Assembly: GCA_013178295.1 (NCBI GenBank)
Contig: JABLWW010000008.1
Span: 1 to 64,000 of the forward strand
Origin: Anaerolineae bacterium
Lineage (GTDB): Bacteria > Chloroflexota > Anaerolineae > Anaerolineales > Anaerolineaceae
Direction of reading: 5' to 3'
Length of the DNA stretch: 64,000 nt
The translations under genes and the position numbers were made by a program. Each line of letters begins with the position of its first letter. The first letter of the stretch is position 1. Below, one piece after another: positions 1-8,829 of the stretch. Below the pieces are notes generated by a model. It did not search any database and was not told the origin of the DNA. It was given only the letters and a program-made list of their open reading frames with translations.

Positions 1-137
1 TTATTTGTCTTGTTGTGCCAGAAATGGTCGCTGCCTCTCAAGGAGTGGCGCTTGATCATCACTGACGCTTTGTCTGCTTTCACTACCATTGTTCAGCCAT
101 CTGTCCCAACTCATGTCTGAATTTCAAGAATGTAATG

Positions 138-166
138 TTGACAAAATACATTATGTATTATATATT
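138..166 (+). promoter_or_regulatory. Sigma70-type promoter of the liv operon
   Basis: TTGACA (138-143), a 17-nt spacer and TATATT (161-166) lie about 115 nt upstream of the binding-protein start. The spacer contains a perfect 7-1-7 inverted repeat (145-159, arms AATACAT/ATGTATT). A protein bound there would block RNA polymerase. The GntR/FCD regulator at 6315 is a possible ligand, but that is inference. The rest of 1-281 shows no gene. Confidence 0.6.
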
Positions 167-281
167 GAGTATAATATATTTTATGCGCGGCGTGACCATT
201 TGTCATGTGTGCAAGACGTTCAAACTCACCCCCATTGTGTGATAAAATCCATATTCATTTTTTAAAGAAAAGGAGAGTGTT

Positions 282-1445
282 ATGAAGATTAAGTTGTATT
301 TGAGTTTGCTGGTCGTTATTATGTTGCTGGGCAGTGTTTTGACTGCCTGCGCTCCGTCTCAACCCCAGACAATCAAGATTGGGCATCTGGTGGCTTTAAC
401 CGGTCCCAGCGCAACCTGGGGACAGTCGGAAGCCAATGCTGTTACGATGGCTGTTGAGAAGATCAACAGCGAGGGCGGAATCAATGGCAAGAAGATAGAA
501 ATCATTGCCTACGATTCCCGCGCCGATAAGTTGGAGGCGGTCAATGTTGTCAAGCGCATGGTTGAGCAGGACAAAGTCGTGGCGATTATTGGCCCCGGAC
601 AGTCCGGCGTTGCCAATGCTGTGCGCGAAGTCAACAACTCTGCCAAAGTGCCCTTGATTGCTACGACTGCCACCAATCCAAAGGTGACTGTGGCGGATGA
701 TGGCTCGGTTGTGCCCTATACCTTCCGTGTCTGCTTTATTGATCCTTTTCAGGGAACGGTGGCTGGACAGTTTGCCATTGCCGATTTGGGCGCCAAGACT
801 GCCGCGATTCTGTATGATGTAGGCGATGAATACTCCCAGTTCCTGGGGCAGTATTTCGTTGAAGCATTTGAAAAGAAGGGCGGCAAGATTGTGGCGAACG
901 AAGCATTCCGCTCTGGCGAGTTGGACTTCCGTGCCCAGTTGGGCAAGATCAAAGATGCCAACCCGGATGTCATCTTCATCCCCACTATGCAGAAAGAAGC
1001 CGCGTTAGCTGCCAAGCAGGCGCGCGACCTTGGCATTACTGCGACGTTGATGGGCGGCGATGGCTGGGGTTCCCCAGACATCTTTGAGCTTTCTGGCGGC
1101 GCAATTGAAGGCGGCTATTTTGTCAATATTACTGCTATGGAAGACCCCGCTATTCAGGGTTTCCTGGCAGATTATCGCGCCAAATACAATGCTGACCCTG
1201 TCATGCCCAATCCTGTGCTTGGCTATGATGCTGCTCTTTGGCTGGCAAATGCCCTCAAATCCACCGGTGGTGAAGGCGGCGAGAAGCTCAAAGCAGCCCT
1301 TGAAGCCACAAAAGATTTGCAGGTGCTGACTGGCAAACTCACCATTGACCCGGCTACGCATAATCCGTTGAACAAACCGGCAGTCATTCAGCAGTGCAAG
1401 GATGGTAAGTTTGTCTATGTCAAGACGTTTGTTACCACAGACTAA
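282..1445 (+). CDS. livK: ABC transporter substrate-binding lipoprotein (LivK-like)
   Basis: Binding component of a branched-chain-amino-acid-type ABC importer (387 aa). A lipoprotein signal peptide ends in the lipobox LTAC, with Cys about residue 23. The mature part is a Leu/Ile/Val-binding-protein type I fold (IKIGHLVALTGPSA near the start, then INGKKIEIIAYDSRAD), typical in length for the family. Start: ATG preceded by an AAAGGAGAG Shine-Dalgarno. It heads the livKH(MG)F operon. The substrate cannot be read from sequence. Because the next operons encode PLP- and cobalamin-type amino acid enzymes, a non-standard amino acid or diamino acid is as likely as Leu/Ile/Val. Confidence 0.9.
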   Translation: MKIKLYLSLLVVIMLLGSVLTACAPSQPQTIKIGHLVALTGPSATWGQSEANAVTMAVEKINSEGGINGKKIEIIAYDSRADKLEAVNVVKRMVEQDKVVAIIGPGQSGVANAVREVNNSAKVPLIATTATNPKVTVADDGSVVPYTFRVCFIDPFQGTVAGQFAIADLGAKTAAILYDVGDEYSQFLGQYFVEAFEKKGGKIVANEAFRSGELDFRAQLGKIKDANPDVIFIPTMQKEAALAAKQARDLGITATLMGGDGWGSPDIFELSGGAIEGGYFVNITAMEDPAIQGFLADYRAKYNADPVMPNPVLGYDAALWLANALKSTGGEGGEKLKAALEATKDLQVLTGKLTIDPATHNPLNKPAVIQQCKDGKFVYVKTFVTTD

Positions 1446-1465
1446 TTTTTAGAGTTGCACGTATG

Positions 1466-1498
1466 AGAGGATCAGGGTTATCTCATCCCTGATCCTCT
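1466..1498 (+). terminator. Hairpin between binding-protein and permease genes
   Basis: A perfect 12-bp stem (AGAGGATCAGGG at 1466-1477 with 1487-1498) and a 9-nt loop sit 20 nt after the livK stop. Only a short T stretch follows, so it is more likely a processing/stabilising or leaky-termination element, giving excess binding protein over permease, than a full terminator. The other two binding-protein genes in the window have the same arrangement. Confidence 0.65.
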
Positions 1499-1573
1499 TT
1501 GGTGTGTACGAATGTCTGAAAAAGGTTTTAACACAGAGTTTATGACATCTGTCATAAATAGATGGAGGTTGCG

Positions 1574-2464
1574 TTGATCTTCCAAACCATTATTACTGGG
1601 CTTTCAATTGGCAGTATCTATGCGCTGATGGCGGTCGGCTATTCGTTGGTGTTTTCAGTGCTTAACTTTTCCAATTTTGCACATGGCGCGGTCATTACAT
1701 TAGGGGCTTACATTGCCTGGGCTTTGATGGTTTCTGTATTCAAAATGTCTTTTTTCCCCGCTTTGCTGTTATCTATGCTTGGTGCTGGTATCATTGCTTT
1801 TTTTGTCGAACGCATTGCGTACAGCACATTGCGGCATCGCCGCGCCCCATCGTTGTTTTTGATGATTAGTGCAATGGGTGTGGCAATCGCTTTGCAGAAT
1901 GTGCTGTATGCGACTGTAGGCGCCAACTTGTATGCCCTCCCACCGATTTTCACTCAGGATACTTTTAGCATTGGTGCCGCGACGATCAGCCGTATGGATA
2001 TTTTTGCCTTTGTCTTTTCGGTCATTGCGATTGCACTATTGACCATTGTGCTCAACTATACTAAAGTGGGTACAGCTATCCGCGCCGCTTCGTATGACTC
2101 TGAGATGGTTTCGGTATTAGGCGTTAACCTTGATGTGCTTGTAGCGGTGCTTTTCTTGCTGGCAGGCAGTTTGGGAGGCATGGCTGGGGTGTTTATGGGG
2201 ATAAAGTATATGGTATACCCCAGCATGGGCTGGATTACCAATAAAGCCTACATTGGCGCGGTGATAGGTGGGCTGGGCAGTCTGCCAGGTGCGATTGTGG
2301 GCGGTATTCTGCTGGGTTTGCTTGAATCCCTTGTCTCGGTAACAGTGATTGGCTCAGTGCACCTTTCCACTTTTCGTGATGTGTTTAGCTTTGGTATCCT
2401 GGTTTTGTTGCTTGTCTTTCGCCCCACGGGTCTGTTCGGTCGCCACGTGGAAGAGAAACTCTAG
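1574..2464 (+). CDS. livH: Branched-chain amino acid ABC transporter permease LivH
   Basis: Inner-membrane permease of the Liv-type importer, about 296 aa and polytopic. It has the LivH hallmark near the N-terminus (GLSIGSIYALMAVGYSLVFS) and a GALIGGLGSLPGA-like EAA region near the C-terminus (AVIGGLGSLPGAIVGGI). Start choice: an ATG at 1562 has no ribosome-binding site, while TTG at 1574 is preceded by GGAGG (1564-1568) at a 5-nt spacing and gives the usual short N-terminus (MIFQTIITGLSIG). The upstream ATG is therefore probably part of the ribosome-binding region. The next gene follows after 12 nt. Confidence 0.9.
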   Translation: MIFQTIITGLSIGSIYALMAVGYSLVFSVLNFSNFAHGAVITLGAYIAWALMVSVFKMSFFPALLLSMLGAGIIAFFVERIAYSTLRHRRAPSLFLMISAMGVAIALQNVLYATVGANLYALPPIFTQDTFSIGAATISRMDIFAFVFSVIAIALLTIVLNYTKVGTAIRAASYDSEMVSVLGVNLDVLVAVLFLLAGSLGGMAGVFMGIKYMVYPSMGWITNKAYIGAVIGGLGSLPGAIVGGILLGLLESLVSVTVIGSVHLSTFRDVFSFGILVLLLVFRPTGLFGRHVEEKL

Positions 2465-2476
2465 GAGGCTGTTGAC

Positions 2477-4438
2477 ATGCAATACGCACAAGCAATCTTT
2501 ACCAATGCTGCAATTTATGTCATTGCCGCCTTGGGGCTGGCGATTTTTACGGGTCACACAGGCTTATTCAGTCTTGGACATGCCGCTTTTATGGCTGTTG
2601 GGGGCTACGCGGCTGCTATCCTGACGTACTTTTTGGGCTGGTCGCTCATCCCTGCACTAGCGGTGGGTGTGGTGGCGGCTGTGCTGGTAAGTTTGGTGAT
2701 TGGTTATCCGACACTGCGCGCCAAACTGCGTTCGGACTATTTTGCTATTGCCACGCTGGGTTTTGGCGAGGCTGTGAAAGTGCTCTTGGAGAACCTGCAA
2801 CTCACGCAGGCTTCGCGCGGTTTGCCTGGTATTGAAAAGCTGGCTGGCCCTCTCAATACGGCGGTGTTTCTGATAATTACGGTTGTTCTATGTCGTAATT
2901 TTCTTAACAGCACATACGGACGCAAAATCATTGCCATTGGGCAAGACCCCGTCGCAGCTGAGATGATCGGCATTAAGCTGCTTCCCAACCAAGTGCTTTC
3001 GCTGGCAATCAGCGCAGCATTTTCAGGGCTTTCGGGAGGTCTATTAGCCCATTACATCACCTTTATTCAGCCCGCCATTTTCAGCATGGATCTCTCAAGT
3101 TTGCTGACAGCTGGCGTTGTGGCGGGTGGTATGGGTAGCCTGACGGGTCCCATTGTGGCAATTGCCTTATTTATTGTCATTCCTGAATTGTTCCGTGGGC
3201 TAGCATTGTGGCGTTTGGTACTTTATGGTGTGGTTCTGGTGATCATTATCAACTTTCGCCCTAAAGGGCTTTTTGGTTACGAAGAGTTGAATTTTGATAA
3301 TTTGCCCAAGCTGTTCACAATTATTGGTTTAACCATTGGTTTGACCATTGCTGCCAGTCTGGCGAAAATGTTCTCTGCTACGTTAGGAAGAGTCCCGGCC
3401 ATTTTGATTGCAGCGCTGGTTGCTTTGGCGCTAACCGTTGCTTTAGGCTATTTGGGAAAACTGCTTGCCAAATGGCTACGATCGCCTTTTGGCAGTTTCG
3501 GGCAGATGTTGGGGAGCGGTTACAACCATATCGTACAGACTTTGCAGGATAAGGCGGTGTGTTTCCGTAACCGCGATTTGCCCAAATTGAGAGAACTGAT
3601 GAACATGGTAGTTGAACCGTCGCGGATGGTCTCCGCTCAAAACTCACGCAAAGAGCCCGTGCTGAGCATCAAAAGTCTAAGCAAACGTTTTGGCGGCGTG
3701 GTGGCGGTGGATGAATTTGATTTGGATGTTTATGAGGGTGAACTGGTTGGGTTGATTGGGCCAAACGGCTCGGGGAAAACCACAGTATTTAACCTCATTA
3801 GCGGTTACTATCCTGTAAGCGGCGGCACAATTACTTACCGCGGAGAGGATCTGACCAAAAAAGCTCCCACAGCAATTGTTTTGGGCGGTATTTCGCGTAC
3901 GTTTCAGAACATTCGTCTGTTTTCAAGTATGACGGTGCTGCAAAATGTCACCACAGCTCTGCATGATGCCAGCAACTACAGCTTACTTGAGGCTTTTGTG
4001 CAATGGCCGTGGACAGTGCGCGCAACGGAAGAGCGGTTGAAAGAAACGGCGATGGAGCTGCTGAAACTGGTCGAGCTAGAAGAGTATGCTGACCGGGTTG
4101 CCAATACGCTCCCCTATGGTTTACAGCGTAAGCTGGAAATTGCCCGCGCGCTGGCGCTGCGCCCCAGACTTTTGATGTTGGATGAGCCTGCGGCAGGTAT
4201 GAACCCTCAGGAATCTCAAGAGTTGGTCGAGTTGATACGCCGCATCCATGTCGCAAAGGACTTAACCATTCTGTTGATTGAGCATCACATGGATGTGGTG
4301 ATGAATCTATGTCAGCGCATTGCGGTCATTAATTTTGGCAAGAAGATTGCAGAGGGCGCTCCAGAACAGATTCAAAACGACCCGCTGGTTTTGGAGGCTT
4401 ATCTGGGAGAGAAGGTGGAAGATGTTGTTGCGAGTTGA
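2477..4438 (+). CDS. Fused LivM permease - LivG ATPase
   Basis: A single 653-aa ORF joins two usually separate Liv subunits. Residues 1 to about 275 are a LivM-like permease (GHTGLFSLGHAAFMAVGGYAA; GGMGSLTGPIVA; INFRPKGLFG). Residues about 275-340 add two more hydrophobic segments and a basic linker. Residues about 392-653 are a LivG-type ATPase with Walker A GPNGSGKTT, an atypical signature (LPYGLQRKLE in place of YGQQRRLE), Walker B LLMLDEPAAGM and the switch His (LLIEHHMDVV). AGGAGG precedes the ATG. The last 17 nt overlap livF. There is no stop or frameshift sign between the halves, so the fusion looks real. Confidence 0.9.
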   Translation: MQYAQAIFTNAAIYVIAALGLAIFTGHTGLFSLGHAAFMAVGGYAAAILTYFLGWSLIPALAVGVVAAVLVSLVIGYPTLRAKLRSDYFAIATLGFGEAVKVLLENLQLTQASRGLPGIEKLAGPLNTAVFLIITVVLCRNFLNSTYGRKIIAIGQDPVAAEMIGIKLLPNQVLSLAISAAFSGLSGGLLAHYITFIQPAIFSMDLSSLLTAGVVAGGMGSLTGPIVAIALFIVIPELFRGLALWRLVLYGVVLVIIINFRPKGLFGYEELNFDNLPKLFTIIGLTIGLTIAASLAKMFSATLGRVPAILIAALVALALTVALGYLGKLLAKWLRSPFGSFGQMLGSGYNHIVQTLQDKAVCFRNRDLPKLRELMNMVVEPSRMVSAQNSRKEPVLSIKSLSKRFGGVVAVDEFDLDVYEGELVGLIGPNGSGKTTVFNLISGYYPVSGGTITYRGEDLTKKAPTAIVLGGISRTFQNIRLFSSMTVLQNVTTALHDASNYSLLEAFVQWPWTVRATEERLKETAMELLKLVELEEYADRVANTLPYGLQRKLEIARALALRPRLLMLDEPAAGMNPQESQELVELIRRIHVAKDLTILLIEHHMDVVMNLCQRIAVINFGKKIAEGAPEQIQNDPLVLEAYLGEKVEDVVAS

Positions 4439-5171
4439 AGATTTAAATGTATACTATGGCGAAGCTGTGCATGCGCTGCGCAACGTCAGCTTTGAAGTGC
4501 AAGAAGGGGAGATTTTGTCAATTATCGGCGCAAACGGCGCAGGCAAGTCGACGCTGATGTGGACGCTGATTGGGCAATTGAAGCCGCGCTCCGGAAAAAT
4601 CACTTTTCGCGGCGAGGTCATGAAGCCCGTGCCTCATGCAGTTGTATCGGCCGGAATGGCGCTGGTGCCTGAGCGCCGCCGTTTGTTTCCCAATCTGACG
4701 GTGCGCGAAAATCTGATGATGGGCGCTTATTTGCGCGGTGATCGCGGTGCTGTTCAAAAAGATCTTGAATATATCTTCTCGCTCTTTCCTATTTTGAAGG
4801 AAAGACTCAACCAGTATGCCGGTACGCTTTCGGGTGGTCAGCAGCAGATGGTGGCGACCGCGCGTGGTTTGATGTCTCGTCCCAAGCTGCTCCTGATGGA
4901 CGAACCTTCGCTGGGCTTGGCACCCATTTTGGTAAATCAGATTTTTGAAACAATACAAGAGATTTCGCGGCAGGGAACAACCATTTTGTTAGTGGAGCAG
5001 AATGCAAAGAAGTCTCTTGCCATTGCTCACCGCGCTTATGTGCTTGAGGTTGGCTGTATCGTGCGTACTGGTACTGGTCAGGAGCTGTTGAATGACCCGG
5101 CGGTGCAGGCAGCTTATCTGGGTGTGAGCCAGCATAAAGAAGTGATTTTGGAGGGTAAAGAACCATGTTAA
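4422..5171 (+). CDS. livF: Branched-chain amino acid ABC transporter ATPase LivF
   Basis: Second ATPase of the Liv importer, 249 aa, the usual size. It has Walker A GANGAGKST, signature LSGGQQQM, Walker B LLLMDEPSLGLAP and the D-loop/H-loop LVEQNAKKSL. The start is taken at ATG 4422, which gives the normal LivF N-terminus (MLLRVEDLNVYYG). A longer frame runs back into livM-livG but has no homology there. It overlaps the fusion gene by 17 nt and the next gene by 7 nt, so translation is probably coupled. Confidence 0.92.
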   Translation: MLLRVEDLNVYYGEAVHALRNVSFEVQEGEILSIIGANGAGKSTLMWTLIGQLKPRSGKITFRGEVMKPVPHAVVSAGMALVPERRRLFPNLTVRENLMMGAYLRGDRGAVQKDLEYIFSLFPILKERLNQYAGTLSGGQQQMVATARGLMSRPKLLLMDEPSLGLAPILVNQIFETIQEISRQGTTILLVEQNAKKSLAIAHRAYVLEVGCIVRTGTGQELLNDPAVQAAYLGVSQHKEVILEGKEPC

Positions 5172-6142
5172 CGGAGCATTTACCCCGTGTGCCATTGGGT
5201 TTTTTCCCGACTCCTATTCATGAATTGCCGCGCCTGAGCAAGTTGTTGGGCGGCCCGCGTTTGTTGATTAAGCGCGATGATCAGACCGGGTTGGCAACTG
5301 GCGGCAATAAGACCCGTAAACTGGAGTTTAGCGTGGCGGAGGCGTTGCGGCAGGGGGCAGATACACTAATTACTTTAGGGGCGGTGCAGTCGAATCATTG
5401 CCGCCAAACGGCTGCCGCTGCTGCCCGCTATGGGTTGCGTTGTATTATAGTGATACGCGGACATGCACCTTCGCTGATAACGGGCAACTTGCTCCTGGAC
5501 TATTTGCTGGGGGCAGAAGTGGTCTTTGCTGGTGATGCCACGCGTGAAGAGGTGGCGGAAAGAGTAGTCGAAGAGCAGCGCGCGGCTGGCCATCATCCGT
5601 TTTTTATCCCTCTGGGCGCTTCTGATGCGGTGGGCGCGGTTGGCTTTGTCGCGGCAATGGAAGAGCTGGCATCTCAGATAGAGGAACAAAAGCTCAGAAT
5701 TGATCGCATCGTTTTAGGTAGCAGTTCTGCCGGTACCCAGGCAGGGATGTGTGTAGGTGCAAAAGCTCTTGGCATTCCTGCACAGATCGCTGCGATTGCC
5801 ATTGATAGCACCCAAGCTGAGCTTCAGGAGGAGGTTGCTCAGATAGCAAATGCCACAATCGCCCGTTTGGGCATAGAAATGACCTTTTCGCCGCAGGAAG
5901 TAGTCGTTTTTGATGGCTATTTGGGCGGCGGGTACTCTATTATGGGAGAGCCGGAACGCGAAGCGATCACATTGTTAGCCCGCCATGAGGGCATTTTGCT
6001 TGATCCAGTTTATACTGGGCGTGCGATGGCTGGCTTAATTGATCTCATTCGCAAAGGAGAGTTTGGCAGTTCAGAGACGATACTCTTCTGGCATACAGGT
6101 GGGGCAGCCGCGCTGTATGCGTATGCGGGTCAATTGCTTTAA
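5165..6142 (+). CDS. D-cysteine desulfhydrase / ACC-deaminase family PLP enzyme
   Basis: Fold-type-II PLP enzyme, 325 aa, resembling DcyD and L-cysteate sulfo-lyase. Lys49 in the GGNKTRKLEF motif is the expected Schiff-base lysine. GAVQSNHCRQTAA and the C-terminal LDPVYTGRAMAGLIDL and LFWHTGGAAAL motifs are also family hallmarks. These enzymes beta-eliminate or deaminate small, often D- or sulfonated, amino acids. The ATG overlaps the livF stop, so it is the last gene of the transporter operon and probably acts on the imported compound or an early intermediate. The exact substrate is not deducible. Confidence 0.85.
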   Translation: MLTEHLPRVPLGFFPTPIHELPRLSKLLGGPRLLIKRDDQTGLATGGNKTRKLEFSVAEALRQGADTLITLGAVQSNHCRQTAAAAARYGLRCIIVIRGHAPSLITGNLLLDYLLGAEVVFAGDATREEVAERVVEEQRAAGHHPFFIPLGASDAVGAVGFVAAMEELASQIEEQKLRIDRIVLGSSSAGTQAGMCVGAKALGIPAQIAAIAIDSTQAELQEEVAQIANATIARLGIEMTFSPQEVVVFDGYLGGGYSIMGEPEREAITLLARHEGILLDPVYTGRAMAGLIDLIRKGEFGSSETILFWHTGGAAALYAYAGQLL

Positions 6143-6314
6143 CGTTGGGCACGGGAGATAGTACAGAGTGGATTGAGAGAAGTTTATCGGTTGAGAAAAA
6201 TCTTTGAGCGTTTTGTTATTTGGCTTCTGTTATGATGTACAATGTGTGTATAACGAGCAAATGAAATATCAGCCGGTAAGAGTTCATCTAGTGATTGCCT
6301 GACAGGATAATGAC

Positions 6315-7013
6315 ATGGTAGCTTCCCTTTCTCCAATTTCGACCCCGGTTTCGCGTGAGCAACAAGCCTATGAGCGCATTAAAGAAGCGATACTTACTTT
6401 CAGACTGAAGCCTGGTCAGAGCCTGGTGGAGAATGAACTTGCGGGTCAGTTAGGCATCAGTAAAACGCCAGTGCGAGATGCCTTGCTACGCCTGGAGAGA
6501 GAGGGGCTGGTCAATCGAGCCTTATATAAAGGGGCATCTGTGGCGGAATTGAACCAGCGGAAAATGGAAGAGATTTTTGAGATTCGCGCTGCACTGGAGG
6601 GGCTGGCAGTCTATCTAGCAACACCCCTAATCACAGCAGAAGAAACAAAAGAAGCCCAGAAATTGATTGATGCCCAGGCTGCTGCGCTGGCAGCCGGTGA
6701 TGTACGTGAAGCCTCGCGGGTTAATCGGCTGTTTCACGAGCTGGTTATTTGCAAAACTCCCAATCAGTGGTTAAAAGATATTCTGGCTAATTTGGAAGAT
6801 CATTTGCGGCGTTATCGCATGATATCCAGCTTCCAGGGGGATCGGATGGATAAATCCATCAAGGAGCATCAGCTTGTTCTGGATGCCATACGGCGCGGCG
6901 ACGCGGAGGGCGCTGAGAAAGCTATGCGTGAACATTTGATGAGTGTGTTGAACGACCTGGTTCAATTGCATGACTTTGATGAAATTATCAAACGCATTGC
7001 CGAAGAGGGGTGA
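6315..7013 (+). CDS. GntR family transcriptional regulator (FCD/FadR type)
   Basis: A 232-aa repressor-type regulator. An N-terminal winged helix-turn-helix (residues about 14-80, AYERIKEAILTFRLKPGQSL, then LGISKTPVRDALLRLEREGL) is followed by a helical FCD ligand domain (about 90-220) with family acid and His residues (EIRAALEG, FHELV, EHQLVLDAI). It sits between the transporter operon and the PLP/aminomutase operon, each of which has its own promoter, so it is the likely local regulator of both. A TATGAT box occurs upstream around 6231, but no convincing -35 was found. Confidence 0.88.
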   Translation: MVASLSPISTPVSREQQAYERIKEAILTFRLKPGQSLVENELAGQLGISKTPVRDALLRLEREGLVNRALYKGASVAELNQRKMEEIFEIRAALEGLAVYLATPLITAEETKEAQKLIDAQAAALAAGDVREASRVNRLFHELVICKTPNQWLKDILANLEDHLRRYRMISSFQGDRMDKSIKEHQLVLDAIRRGDAEGAEKAMREHLMSVLNDLVQLHDFDEIIKRIAEEG

Positions 7014-7185
7014 AGCAACGCCGAGATAAAACGATCTTGCAGGGCGTTTGAGAAAGGTCAGTTGTTCTATTTTGGGAAGGTGTTTGAGAACAGCCATATC
7101 GCTTTGGTTGTAAAGAATGTAAATATCGCATAATGTGTTTGTGAGTGAGGCGGTTGTGATTTTGTTGATTTCGGAGCAATCGCAT

Positions 7186-7214
7186 TTGACAAAACACCAA
7201 TAGTTTGTTATGAT
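7186..7214 (+). promoter_or_regulatory. Promoter of the PLP/aminomutase operon
   Basis: TTGACA (7186-7191), exactly 17 nt, then TATGAT (7209-7214), 46 nt upstream of the 7260 start. The -10 region runs into three overlapping copies of a TATGATA unit (7209 to about 7229), a possible operator for the neighbouring GntR protein. AAGGAGTG precedes the ATG. Confidence 0.7.
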
Positions 7215-7259
7215 ATATGATATATGATAAGAGATATCTAATCAACAAGGAGTGGTGTC

Positions 7260-8729
7260 ATGCCCAACAAATTCAAGTTTAAATACCAGTTGTATAAACA
7301 TCTTCAGGCGAATGCTCAGGCAATCTATGCCGAAGTGCGTCAGATTGCTGAGGATATTGGAATTACGGGGGATTTGAAAGGTAACCTGGGGCTCACAGGG
7401 GCTGTTTCGGGCTGTCATGGCTTATTAACGCGTGAAGTAGAAGAAGCGATGCGGGATGTCTCTCGTAAGGTCATTCATGGGATGACGCTGGATGAGAAAG
7501 TGCGCGAAATTGTCAAGGAATATTATGGCGATGAATATGATGCGGCTTTAACCAATACTTGCGAAGCCGCTTTGCACATTTGTTACGAAACGCTGTGCAT
7601 GCCGCCTTCCACTGGGCGGGGTGATCGCTATCGCGGGCGTTATATTGCCCCCTATGAGCGCCACATGCATCATCAGGGCGGTTATGGCCGTCCCTTCCCA
7701 CCGCGCTATAAGGAAGTCAATGCTGAACGGGGTGAAGCAGCGGGTGAGTATGGCGTGCAGGGGAAAAGAGTGGATAACCTGGATACCATTTTTGTCAAAC
7801 CGGTGGGCGCCACCTATGACTGTCATGGAATTAAGTACAACCCTATTCCCAATATGCTGCACGTGGATAGCAAGAAAACCGTTGCATATATGGCGGAGGT
7901 GGCTGCCCGTCACGCTGATACACTGGTCGGTTTTGCTTCTCTCGGATATGACACGCCCGGCTATGGGTATGGTGAGAAAGATCGCGAGGGGACGCCGCTG
8001 TTGCAGACAGGCATGGCAAAGCTGGCGGCTACGTATGATGTCCCCTATATCGTGGACAATGCCTGGGGCGTACCGTTTATTGGGGCGGATATTCGCAAAC
8101 TGGGGTGTGATGTCATCATGTACTCGATGGATAAAGCTTCTGGAGCACCAACCTCAGGGTTGATTATTGGGAAAGAAGAGGCGATGGTGCTGGTGCGTCG
8201 GGGTCTGGGTATCCACGGAGCGCGCTATGGCACCCTTGCATCGCATGGAAAGGCAGCCTATGTGGGTTATGATCCTGGCAAGGAAGCGCTGGCGGGCGCC
8301 ATTGCGGCAATGAAGATTTTGAAAGACCGTCCGCAGATTGCCCTGTCAGCCCTGGACGATTTGTATAAGATTGTGATGGAAGAGTTCGAAGCCATGCCTA
8401 AAGCACTCAAAAACGGGTGGTCTATTTACAAATCGGTCAACTGTCTGGCAGTGGAATTGAACTATGCAGATAGCTGGAAAAATGGGGAAATGGGGCTGCC
8501 TATTTTCTCCATTGAGGATATGTACGCTGGAAGTAATATTATACAGAACTGCATGTCCCAGATGGGTATGGTGCCGACCATCGGTTATGACGCCAATATC
8601 ATGGTTTCAAATGGCGTTGGCAATCTAGATGACGAGGGGCGTTTGTTGGAAAGACCGACCCGCCTGGCTGTGCGTGCCATGTTTAAATCACTTGAAGTCA
8701 TTGCTCGCTATGCCGGGTTGCTAGGGTGA
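7260..8729 (+). CDS. PLP-dependent enzyme, fold type I, unknown substrate
   Basis: 489 aa, no exact family recognised. The layout is that of an aspartate-aminotransferase-fold enzyme. A Gly/Cys/His-rich N-terminal stretch (GLTGAVSGCHGLL) is followed by a cofactor-pocket-like PYIVDNAWGVPF with its Asp, and the candidate Schiff-base lysine Lys292 in SMDKASGAPTSG. Unusual is a Tyr/Arg/His-rich insert around residues 118-150 (RGRYIAPYERHMHHQGGYGRP). It is the first gene of the operon that continues into the aminomutase-like genes, so it probably acts upstream or downstream of that step on an amino acid. It could be a lyase, an aminotransferase or a racemase; I cannot choose. Confidence 0.7.
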   Translation: MPNKFKFKYQLYKHLQANAQAIYAEVRQIAEDIGITGDLKGNLGLTGAVSGCHGLLTREVEEAMRDVSRKVIHGMTLDEKVREIVKEYYGDEYDAALTNTCEAALHICYETLCMPPSTGRGDRYRGRYIAPYERHMHHQGGYGRPFPPRYKEVNAERGEAAGEYGVQGKRVDNLDTIFVKPVGATYDCHGIKYNPIPNMLHVDSKKTVAYMAEVAARHADTLVGFASLGYDTPGYGYGEKDREGTPLLQTGMAKLAATYDVPYIVDNAWGVPFIGADIRKLGCDVIMYSMDKASGAPTSGLIIGKEEAMVLVRRGLGIHGARYGTLASHGKAAYVGYDPGKEALAGAIAAMKILKDRPQIALSALDDLYKIVMEEFEAMPKALKNGWSIYKSVNCLAVELNYADSWKNGEMGLPIFSIEDMYAGSNIIQNCMSQMGMVPTIGYDANIMVSNGVGNLDDEGRLLERPTRLAVRAMFKSLEVIARYAGLLG

Positions 8730-8757
8730 TAGTATATCCGTTGTGAGAAAGATAGGT

Positions 8758-8803
8758 CGCAGGGATTGCAAAGAACATCATGTCTCTTTTGTCTTTCCCT
8801 GCG
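8758..8803 (+). terminator. Long-loop hairpin inside the aminomutase operon
   Basis: An 8-bp stem (CGCAGGGA 8758-8765 with TCCCTGCG 8796-8803) surrounds a 30-nt loop and is followed by a T-rich run (TCTTTGTTTTTG). It lies between the PLP-enzyme gene and the 79-aa gene and could be a weak terminator or attenuator that sets the ratio of the two parts of the operon. Confidence 0.45.
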
Positions 8804-8829
8804 TCTTTGTTTTTGAATAGAGGATAGCC

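Noticed and set aside
1-137. Possible 3' end of a gene at the left edge
   Set aside because: No convincing coding frame or terminator; left as intergenic.
7209-7230. TATGATA repeats considered as a possible replication-origin AT box
   Set aside because: No DnaA boxes or origin genes nearby; better explained as -10 and operator sequence.
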